A stretch of DNA of 64,000 bases from an uncultured Clostridia bacterium. Its GTDB lineage: Bacteria > Bacillota > Clostridia > UBA1381. Below the pieces are notes generated by a model. That model ran no database searches and was not told where the DNA came from. It was given only the letters and a program-made list of their open reading frames with translations. Of this stretch, positions 8,276-14,578 are shown piece by piece. A program made the position numbers and the translations under genes. The stretch lies in assembly GCA_947631085.1 (NCBI GenBank), contig CANRJY010000002.1, positions 1 through 64,000 on the forward strand, in the 5' to 3' direction. The stretch's first letter is position 1; each line of letters opens with the position of its first letter.

Positions 8276-8783
8276 CACCCTTTACAAATCCGGTTATCTC
8301 CGGCGGCTTACATTCGGGAATGTTATCAATAATCTGCACCGGAACCGCTCCGTCGATCTGCGCCTTATCCGTAAACATAGCGTAATATTTCCCAAGCAGT
8401 TCCACCGCCTTATTCACATCGGATATTTTCGTCGGAATCCGCACCGGAACGGGTTCCTCCACATCCTCGATTACCTTCTTGCCGTTGCTGTCATAATACG
8501 ATTTATGCGTCTTACAGACCGTCACGACCGTCTCCAATTCCTCACGCCGTAAAATCCGCGTAAGCGTTTTTAATACCTCATCCTGCTTCGCGATAAGAGC
8601 CGCGTCCTTCTCGTTAAGCCTATTCTGAATATATTCCTGAACCTCAACATTCCTCAACAATCTGTTACCCGCAGATTCCGCCGTTCGCTGTTTTGTAATG
8701 TTCGGATATGCCGCCTTATATGCTCTTGTCGCATTTAAATCAATCAAATATTCATCGCAAAATATCTTCTGTTTCTCCGTCAA
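8256..8783 (-). CDS. Terminase small subunit
   Basis: 175 residues of the Terminase_2 type: MTEKQKIFCDEYLIDLNATRAYKAAYP is the classic N-terminal helix-turn-helix start, followed by SAGNRLLRNVEVQEYIQNRL. The protein recognises the packaging site. It starts with TTG at 8783, supported by a GGAGGTGAT site eight bases upstream. The phage packaging site is often in or near this gene. Confidence 0.9.
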   Translation of the reverse strand: MTEKQKIFCDEYLIDLNATRAYKAAYPNITKQRTAESAGNRLLRNVEVQEYIQNRLNEKDAALIAKQDEVLKTLTRILRREELETVVTVCKTHKSYYDSNGKKVIEDVEEPVPVRIPTKISDVNKAVELLGKYYAMFTDKAQIDGAVPVQIIDNIPECKPPEITGFVKGDENDGA

Positions 8784-9059
8784 CTCTTATCACCTCCAAC
8801 CAAAAAGCGCTTCATTTCAATGCGCCCTATATATTTAAAATTTACCCACCCTGTCCCGTTGCCGTTCCCGCCATTTCGGCAACACCTCTTATCAAAGAAA
8901 AAAGAAGTGTTTTTTATGAAATACTCCGTGCTATCTCATTTTAAATTTTAACACAGAAAAAACGAACAAAACGAACAACTTTTAAAATTTTGTAAAAAAG
9001 TTTTCCTGTGGTAATTTTCGAGTTTCCTGTGGTAATTTTCGAGTTTAAGGAAATTATTA
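8784..9059. other. Intergenic region upstream of the packaging operon
   Basis: About 280 AT-rich bases between the small terminase and the toxin-like locus. Apart from the two 21-bp tandem repeats at 9002-9043 I see no gene. It probably carries the late promoter and perhaps the packaging site, but neither can be identified by eye. Confidence 0.4.
9002..9043. repeat. Two perfect 21-bp tandem repeats
   Basis: The unit TTTCCTGTGGTAATTTTCGAG occurs twice head to tail (9002-9022 and 9023-9043). It lies between the terminase genes and the ArpU-like late regulator gene, so it could be a binding site for late activation or for packaging. Confidence 0.7.
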
Positions 9060-9088
9060 TTGACCATTAGCACAATTTATGATATATT
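9060..9088 (+). promoter_or_regulatory. Promoter of the candidate small toxin
   Basis: TTGACC, 17-base spacer, TATATT. It points rightward, against the surrounding phage genes. Confidence 0.7.
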
Positions 9089-9163
9089 GATTATAGGTAA
9101 TAGAGAAATCTATACGACCTTGATAACAGGAGCGGGGCGGTCTGTTTCGGAAAGGATAAAATA

Positions 9164-9226
9164 ATGAGCGAAGTAACTCTGCAATTGATTATACTTTTGC
9201 TTATTGTAATCTGGATAAAGAAATAA
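9164..9226 (+). CDS. 20-aa hydrophobic peptide, candidate type I toxin
   Basis: The reading frame encodes MSEVTLQLIILLLIVIWIKK: a single membrane-spanning stretch with a basic end, the usual layout of type I toxins such as the holin-like/TxpA group. A GGAAAGG ribosome binding site lies 8-14 bases upstream, and a long 5' UTR (about 70 nt) separates it from the promoter at 9060-9088. It is too short for normal gene calling. An opposing promoter at 9267-9295 would make an antisense RNA over its 3' end. Confidence 0.55.
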   Translation: MSEVTLQLIILLLIVIWIKK

Positions 9227-9260
9227 CCGCCCTACTGCTATAAGGCGGTTATTGGGTAGA
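9215..9260 (-). ncRNA. Candidate antisense antitoxin RNA (minimum extent)
   Basis: Transcription from the promoter at 9267-9295 would start near 9260 and run leftward through the GC-rich hairpin into the toxin mRNA. It could end at the hairpin or continue; its true 3' end cannot be seen. The sequence GATAACARGAGCGG with a downstream TCTGTTTC occurs near 9122-9150 on the plus strand and near 9297-9331 on the minus strand, so the locus is flanked by inverted copies. Confidence 0.4.
9222..9253. terminator. Hairpin at the 3' end of the toxin gene
   Basis: AATAACCGCC pairs with GGCGGTTATT around an 11-12 base loop. It overlaps the toxin stop codon and lies in the region shared by both opposing transcripts. 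Confidence 0.6.
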
Positions 9261-9266
9261 ACTTTC

Positions 9267-9295
9267 ATTCTACAAAACAATTAAACTTTAAGCAA
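9267..9295 (-). promoter_or_regulatory. Promoter opposing the toxin gene
   Basis: On the minus strand TTGCTT, 17-base spacer, TAGAAT; this is the expected arrangement for an antisense antitoxin. Confidence 0.6.
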
Positions 9296-9336
9296 TAGAA
9301 ACAGATTTGTTTCCGCTCCTTGTTATCTAAACTATA

Positions 9337-9750
9337 TCACATTTCTTTTTTTTTGTCAATAATTTTCTCTAAATATCTGTTATGTATCATTCGCACCCCA
9401 TCAGCGGTATTCCCGCCGCCAATCTTAAATGTGATCTTCTGCCAGCTCCACCGCCGCTTTCCCACTATGTACCGATACCGAAATATCCGCCGCGTCTCGC
9501 TGTCGGGAATATTGTCAATAAAATCCTCGATCCGCCGCTTCCGCCGTTTGAGCTCATTCTGCCGTTTCAAAAGACGCGAATTATCGCCCGATCCCTCAAG
9601 CCCTTCAATGCTTCCGGTATGCGAGGTGTACGGAAATTCCGAACTACTGCCGCGCACGCTGTCGCGGAGCGTACTCTCCCGAATACGTTCCTCGTTCTCC
9701 ACAATCTCCGCCGCAATACTCCGATACTGCGATAACTCCGCCTTAGTCAT
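9337..9750 (-). CDS. ArpU/sigma-like late transcription regulator
   Basis: 137 residues. The C-terminal half (RRIEDFIDNIPDSETRRIF, RYRYIVGKRRWSWQKIT) is the sigma-70 region 4-like pattern of phage late regulators (ArpU/DUF1492 type), followed by a recognition-helix-like GNTADGVRMIHNRYL. Proteins of this group are placed at the end of the early operon and activate packaging and structural genes, which start 550 bases downstream. A TAGGAGGA site precedes the ATG. Confidence 0.7.
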   Translation of the reverse strand: MTKAELSQYRSIAAEIVENEERIRESTLRDSVRGSSSEFPYTSHTGSIEGLEGSGDNSRLLKRQNELKRRKRRIEDFIDNIPDSETRRIFRYRYIVGKRRWSWQKITFKIGGGNTADGVRMIHNRYLEKIIDKKKEM

Positions 9751-9761
9751 ATTCTATCCTC

Positions 9762-9864
9762 CTACATATTCACCACAATCATCATAACACAGTAATTCCA
9801 AACCGCCGCCACCGCGCAAAGTGCAACCGTCGTTATGATATACCCGATTACCGATTTTTTTCAT
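9762..9864 (-). pseudogene. Small membrane peptide, frameshifted in an A run
   Basis: The ATG at 9864 overlaps the previous stop. It is followed by seven A residues. With six, the frame would read MKKSVIGYIITTVALC and on through one membrane segment to the TAG at 9762-9764, which overlaps the next gene's ribosome binding site. As written, the ATG frame instead gives an unremarkable 36-residue peptide ending at 9754. A one-base indel in the homopolymer or a sequencing error are both possible. Confidence 0.4.
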
Positions 9865-10430
9865 GCTTCCACCCCTCTTTCAACAAACCCATCTTCCCCT
9901 TCAGCAAAGAACCGTATCGGCATGCCCAGCCTTCCAGCCTCCTCGATCTCGCGCGCCATACCGTCGGAAAGCTTTTCGCCAAGCACCCATATTTCCGAGC
10001 ATTCACGCAACAGTTGTATACCCATATCCATACCGATTTCCCGCTGCAACGGAACATCATCTTCCAAAAACTGAGTAAAATATATATGCGGCGCAACCGG
10101 TTGCACATTCTTCTCTAATACCGCCCACTTACAAAACCGCTTCGCCTTTTCTGTATTCAACGACGTATCTCCGCGATACGGCGAACAGATATAAACCTTT
10201 TTATAACCGTTCTCGCTTACCGCCGCGACCGGTGCTTCCGGCACCTCAATTTCGTAATTAATAATGTCATCAAAGCGCTTTTCGAGATCTCTGAAATCCG
10301 GCAAAAGGCGGCATTCGTTCTCGGTCTGATACTCGCAGCCTTCGCAATCTCCAACATTAACGCAAAACCTCGCTGACTCTTCCATAGTTCTGCCGTTTTG
10401 AAACTTCAAATCACCAAATCTTACTTTCAT
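9861..10430 (-). CDS. DUF4406 (nucleoside deoxyribosyltransferase-like) protein
   Basis: 189 residues. An N-terminal cysteine-containing part (CVNVGDCEGCEYQTENEC, about 27-45) is followed by the DUF4406 core: KKVYICSPYRGDTSLNTEKA, PVAPHIYFTQFL and CSEIWVLGEKLSDGMAREIE. The fold is related to nucleoside 2-deoxyribosyltransferases; the substrate is unknown. It overlaps the YopX-like gene by four bases (ATGA). Confidence 0.75.
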   Translation of the reverse strand: MKVRFGDLKFQNGRTMEESARFCVNVGDCEGCEYQTENECRLLPDFRDLEKRFDDIINYEIEVPEAPVAAVSENGYKKVYICSPYRGDTSLNTEKAKRFCKWAVLEKNVQPVAPHIYFTQFLEDDVPLQREIGMDMGIQLLRECSEIWVLGEKLSDGMAREIEEAGRLGMPIRFFAEGEDGFVERGVEA

Positions 10431-10852
10431 GCTTCTACCTCCAATAATTCGGGATTATCGTGTATATTGCCGATAACCTCAATATCCTTAAAATAACATA
10501 TATCGTCCCGTAATCCGTAGTGCATCTGCCTTTTGGTATGGTAATCCGCCCCGTCCAAATAAAAACCTATATATCCGTAATTAGGATTATTTGCACAGCC
10601 GCCGCACTTGCCGTATTTGACGACAAATATATAGTCATCATATTTTACAATATCTCCTTCAAGAATCGGTTTACCGTTATTGTCTTTTAATCCCGTATTT
10701 CGCTTTTGTTCCTCATATTCCCGCAGCTTCGCCACCGCCGCCGCTACCGGCTGACAATTAAACACCGCCGTATCAATAGCTTCCTGCGCCATATGCGGAA
10801 AAGCCGCCGCGTCAATCGTTATTTTCCCGTTCGGGTATTTCTTCGTTATCAT
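10427..10852 (-). CDS. YopX-domain phage protein
   Basis: 141 residues. The YopX signature is clear: NTGLKDNNGKPILEGDIVKY, then the beta-rich VVKYGKCGG, and a C-terminal DIEVIGNIHDNPELL. Function unknown in all phages I know. The ATG at 10852, with GGGAGGAG upstream, is preferred over the upstream start at 10894. Confidence 0.8.
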   Translation of the reverse strand: MITKKYPNGKITIDAAAFPHMAQEAIDTAVFNCQPVAAAVAKLREYEEQKRNTGLKDNNGKPILEGDIVKYDDYIFVVKYGKCGGCANNPNYGYIGFYLDGADYHTKRQMHYGLRDDICYFKDIEVIGNIHDNPELLEVEA

Positions 10853-10865
10853 GTAATCTCCTCCC

Positions 10866-11791
10866 TTAACCCAGTTTCGGGTTATAATCTTCAAATCGCT
10901 CCGTCGAGCGAAAAATAATTTTATTGTTCACCCATCGTTGCAGCAACCGCGTCCGGCGCGGCGCGTTGCGTTTATCATATATCATCACATACGGGTCATA
11001 TCCTAAATCACGCAGCGTATATACGCGATATAAATCCTGCTCATGCGTACTGTCGTAATTCGTCAGTACATACACTCCGAGCCGCCGCCGATCTATGCCG
11101 GTAATAGACTTGAAACACGCAAATTTTTCCGTCAGATCATCATTCGGGTTATCCCATGCAAAATGTAACATCTTGACTTTGATTCGCTTTATAATATCCG
11201 CCGTTTCCGTGTTCATAAGCCGAATATCAAGCCCTTGCGTAAAATCCACCCACGCGCCGCTGTCCGCGAGTTGACCGAGCAAGTCCGACCGCTCCCCGCA
11301 CGCGAGTATATTCGGATCAAGCAGTTTAATATTTTTCTGTCCCCGCCAAAATTCCGACAAATCCGCGACCTTATACGCGCGCCGACCTTCTTTTGCAGCC
11401 ACATGGCAAAACCCGCATCCGCGAGGACAACCCCGCGACAAAAATCCGTATGCGGTATCTTCCGTCAGCTCGTGATATAAACTATAGTCCGGATAAATAT
11501 GCTCTATTTTCTCTGGTAACTGTTCATCGCCACCGTCATAGATTTCTTTCCCGTCAACAAGCTGTATGTGATAGCCCGTCCCGCCGCGAACGATTTTATC
11601 CGCGTTGATAAAATACTGATAATCCGGAGTAAAGCTAAATACCTTTATGCATACACAATATCACAATGCCCGCTCCATAACGGCTCATACCATTCCACAC
11701 TATCGCCTTGTGATTTATGATAAGCAGAAATTTTCATCAGCGGAAGATTAGGGAAATTATGCCCGTCAACATCAATCAACCCAACCTTCAT
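10866..11791 (-). pseudogene. Phage radical SAM protein, split by a one-base deletion
   Basis: The 5' part begins at the ATG at 11791 (MKVGLIDVDGHNFPNLPLMK) and hits TAA at 11645-11647 after 48 codons. From 11648 the -1 frame continues without a gap (KVFSFTPDYQYFINADK) through GFLSRGCPRGCGFC, the CxxxCxxC iron-sulfur motif, to LLDPNILACGER, DFTQGLDIRLM and RFEDYNPKLG. Missing one base near 11644-11650 explains the break; no slippery heptamer is seen. The ATG overlaps the PAPS-reductase-like gene by four bases. An intact protein would be about 308 residues. Confidence 0.85.
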
Positions 11792-12651
11792 TCCGCTGCC
11801 CCCCAATCAAATTCTTCCTGTAAATGGTTTTCGCCCATCCACCACCTGAATACATCATAGCCGTTGCGCCAAGTGCGATTATCCTTACCGTCCGCCGCCC
11901 GAACTTCCAACATTCGGTCAAACGCGTGTATATACATCTGCTCAAACTTCTGATAACGCCGAAATTCCGCATATCTGATTTTATCTGCCATAGGACAGCC
12001 AACACACCCGACTCGCTTCCAGCCCTCGCAGTAGAGCGGGTTGCACTCAATTTTATTGTCCGCGATATAGTCCCACACATCAGCGTCCGTCCAGTCAATT
12101 ATCGGATTTACAATAGTTTTCGCCTGCAATTCGCACCGCTCATACCATCGCCGCTTTTCGTCGTTATCATTGTTAATAATAATTCTGTCGCCGATTTTGC
12201 GTGCGCTGTCCTCATATAGCCCGCGTTTCGACCGTGCATGGCTCTCATCCCAGCGAACGCCCGTTGCAATCGCGCGTTTTTTGCCGCCCTGCTCTTTTAG
12301 AACCTCACAGCAATACCGTATAAGCCGTGTCGGCGGTATTTTCTTTATCGGTATAAGCAACCACATTGACACCGGAGCACCTTTGTATATCGGATATTCC
12401 CGCGTACATTTGATACCGCGTTCCTCTAACCGCCGGAACGTGCGCGATATATGATAAACCGTTTCCGGAGCATCTGCGGTCGTGTGGTTGTGCAGTACCT
12501 CGAATTTGATACCACTGTTTATTGCCAGTTGTAATAAAACTTCGCTGTCCTTGCCGCCGCTATAGCATATTATCAACGGCGCTTGATAGTACGTCTCCGA
12601 CGCTTGCGCGCCCATTTTCAACCGCTCAATCGCCGCTTGATCCTTGTCCAT
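11788..12651 (-). CDS. Phage phosphoadenosine phosphosulfate reductase-family protein
   Basis: 287 residues. The PP-loop is LIICYSGGKDSEVLLQLA near residue 27-44; the cysteines RYCCEVLK and GCVGCPM are placed as in PAPS-reductase-like proteins that bind an iron-sulfur cluster. Residues NPIIDWTDADVWDYI are typical of the family's C-terminal part. Phage members are not thought to supply sulfur for growth; roles in nucleic-acid modification have been suggested. It is translationally coupled to the radical SAM gene. The ATG at 12651 follows a GGCGGAG site. Confidence 0.85.
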   Translation of the reverse strand: MDKDQAAIERLKMGAQASETYYQAPLIICYSGGKDSEVLLQLAINSGIKFEVLHNHTTADAPETVYHISRTFRRLEERGIKCTREYPIYKGAPVSMWLLIPIKKIPPTRLIRYCCEVLKEQGGKKRAIATGVRWDESHARSKRGLYEDSARKIGDRIIINNDNDEKRRWYERCELQAKTIVNPIIDWTDADVWDYIADNKIECNPLYCEGWKRVGCVGCPMADKIRYAEFRRYQKFEQMYIHAFDRMLEVRAADGKDNRTWRNGYDVFRWWMGENHLQEEFDWGAAE

Positions 12652-12679
12652 TACTCCGCCGCCCCTAAATAAACTCATC

Positions 12680-14038
12680 CTAACATTCATATTTCGCTTT
12701 CAAGCTGTCCAGTAACTCATCCTGCACATCACGCTTGCCCCGCAGGCTGTCAAGAACTCTCGCGTCAACCGTGCCTTCCGCCACCAAATGATGTATTATA
12801 ACCGAATTTTGCTGACCCTGCCGGTATAATCTCGCGTTCGCCTGCTGGTACAGCTCCAGGCTCCACGTAAGCCCGAACCACACGATAATGTTTCCGCCGC
12901 TTTGTAAATTCAGTCCGTGTCCGGCTCCGGCAGGATGCGCGAGAAGCAGCGGTACCTCGCCGCGGTTCCACGCCTCTATATCCTCCGCCGATTCCAGCGA
13001 CCGCGCGGTCTTGATCTTCTTCAAGATCCGCTCCTTATCATGCCGGTAACTGTAAAAACACAATATCGGTTTTCCCTGCGCCGTGTCAACGATTTCCTCC
13101 AGTGCGTCAAGCTTCTTGTCGTTTGTGATCTTGTAAGTTCCATCATCAAGATACATCGCGCCGTTTGAAAACTGCAGAAGCTTATTCGTAAGCACCGCCG
13201 CCGTTGACGCTGTAACCGTACCCTGCAAAAATTCAAGATACTGCTCTTTTTCAAATTCCTCGTACAGCTTCAGCTCCGCCTCAGACAGCTTAACCGATAT
13301 TATGTTGTCGATCCGCTCCGGCATTTCGAGCCAATCATCAGCCGACATGCTTATACAAATATCCGAGATCGCGTCATAAATCGCATTCTCCGCTGTATCC
13401 TTAGGCTTATAGCTGAATATCGTAGTTCTGTTTCGTTTATCCGGCAGGAAATATCTCGTTCGGTATCCGCCTACTGTCTTTCCTAACCTCTCGCCGCCGT
13501 CAAGCAGATAAATCTGACTCCATAAATCTATCAATCCGTTCGGTGCCGGCGTACCTGTCAAACCTATTACCCGTTCCGACAGCGGAATATACTTTCTCAA
13601 TGCCCGGAACCGCTGTGCCTTCGGCGATTTAAAGCTTGACAGCTCATCGATCACCACCATATCAAAGCTCCATGCGTTCCCGACGCTCGACAGCTCATTC
13701 GTCAGCCATACTACGTTCTCGCGGTTGATTATGTATATATCCGCGTCCGCCGCCAACGCCCGCCGGCGCTGCGTCGGAGTACCTAAAATTTTTGATATCC
13801 GAAGATGTCTGAGATGATCCCATTTCTGCGCCTCGCCGCTCCACGTAACCTCGGCTACTCTAAGCGGCGCGATTACAAGAACCTTGCTTATCTCGAACCT
13901 GTTATACATCAGCTCGTTTATCGCCGTAAGCGTCGTAACTGTTTTGCCTAAGCCCATATCGAGAAACAATCCCGCTTTCGGTTTTTCTATCAGCCAGTTA
14001 TACGCTATTTTTTGATAATTATGAGGTTCGTACTTCAT
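12680..14038 (-). CDS. SNF2-type DEAD-like helicase
   Basis: 452 residues. Helicase motifs: LFLDMGLGKTVTTLTAI (I), VVIDELSSFKS (II), GLTGTPAPNGLIDLWSQ (III), and in the C-terminal lobe LLAHPAGAGHGLNLQSGG (V) and QANARLYRQGQQ (VI). It is a common phage replication or recombination protein next to VRR-NUC and VapE genes. Its ATG overlaps the VRR-NUC stop. Confidence 0.9.
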   Translation of the reverse strand: MKYEPHNYQKIAYNWLIEKPKAGLFLDMGLGKTVTTLTAINELMYNRFEISKVLVIAPLRVAEVTWSGEAQKWDHLRHLRISKILGTPTQRRRALAADADIYIINRENVVWLTNELSSVGNAWSFDMVVIDELSSFKSPKAQRFRALRKYIPLSERVIGLTGTPAPNGLIDLWSQIYLLDGGERLGKTVGGYRTRYFLPDKRNRTTIFSYKPKDTAENAIYDAISDICISMSADDWLEMPERIDNIISVKLSEAELKLYEEFEKEQYLEFLQGTVTASTAAVLTNKLLQFSNGAMYLDDGTYKITNDKKLDALEEIVDTAQGKPILCFYSYRHDKERILKKIKTARSLESAEDIEAWNRGEVPLLLAHPAGAGHGLNLQSGGNIIVWFGLTWSLELYQQANARLYRQGQQNSVIIHHLVAEGTVDARVLDSLRGKRDVQDELLDSLKAKYEC

Positions 14039-14319
14039 GCCTTCACATCCTCTAAAATATTTCTGATTTGCTCATTGCTGTCCACAACCTCGACCCGAAA
14101 GCCCAGCTTTCGCAATCGATTGTGAAAAGCCTCTTGTATTTTCCGCGGCTTCTCGCCAGGACGTTTAAGCTCTGCGAGTATTATCCGCGCTCCCGGCATC
14201 AGTATCAGCCTGTCCGGCAGCCCTGCCATGCCTAACGGATTAAGCTTTATCGCCATACCTCCCGCGGCGCATACCTTTTGCACAAGATACCGCTCAACCG
14301 TCGCTTCTCGTTTTATCAT
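14035..14319 (-). CDS. VRR-NUC domain nuclease
   Basis: 94 residues, only the domain itself: REATVERYLVQKVCAAGG, LNPLGMAGLPDRLILMPG, then the catalytic IILAELKRPGEKPRKIQ (the E-x-K part). VRR-NUC enzymes are PD-(D/E)XK nucleases acting on branched or nicked DNA. It forms a unit with the downstream SNF2 helicase. Confidence 0.9.
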   Translation of the reverse strand: MIKREATVERYLVQKVCAAGGMAIKLNPLGMAGLPDRLILMPGARIILAELKRPGEKPRKIQEAFHNRLRKLGFRVEVVDSNEQIRNILEDVKA

Positions 14320-14435
14320 AATTCCGTCTCCTATTGTTTCAACCGGGACTGCCTCGCGCGCGTATACGCGCCCCTGCGTTTATGCGTGTTATATACTCTT
14401 TTATTCTTTATATTAATAATCTCTATATATAATCT

Positions 14436-14578
14436 TGTCACATTGTCACATAATTACTAAAATCCGCTTTGCTACGCGGCTTTCCGCCTGTGACAACTCT
14501 GTGACAACCGTCGGGACAGCTTAAGACCTGTCACTTTTTTGCCTTGTGACATCTTTTTTTGCTGTCACTATTTGTCAC
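14436..14578. repeat. Cluster of eight TGTCAC/GTGACA hexamers, candidate replication origin
   Basis: Five TGTCAC (starting at 14436, 14444, 14529, 14563, 14573) and three GTGACA (14490, 14501, 14546) lie within 143 bases, next to a very AT-rich tract (14396-14435). The cluster covers most of the 250-base gap between the VRR-NUC and VapE genes and the very end of VapE. Iterated sites beside an AT-rich stretch and a primase/helicase gene fit a phage origin; this is inference. Confidence 0.45.

Noticed and set aside
11640-11655. Programmed -1 frameshift in the radical SAM gene
   Set aside because: No slippery heptamer or downstream pseudoknot visible; a one-base deletion is simpler, given other frameshifts nearby.
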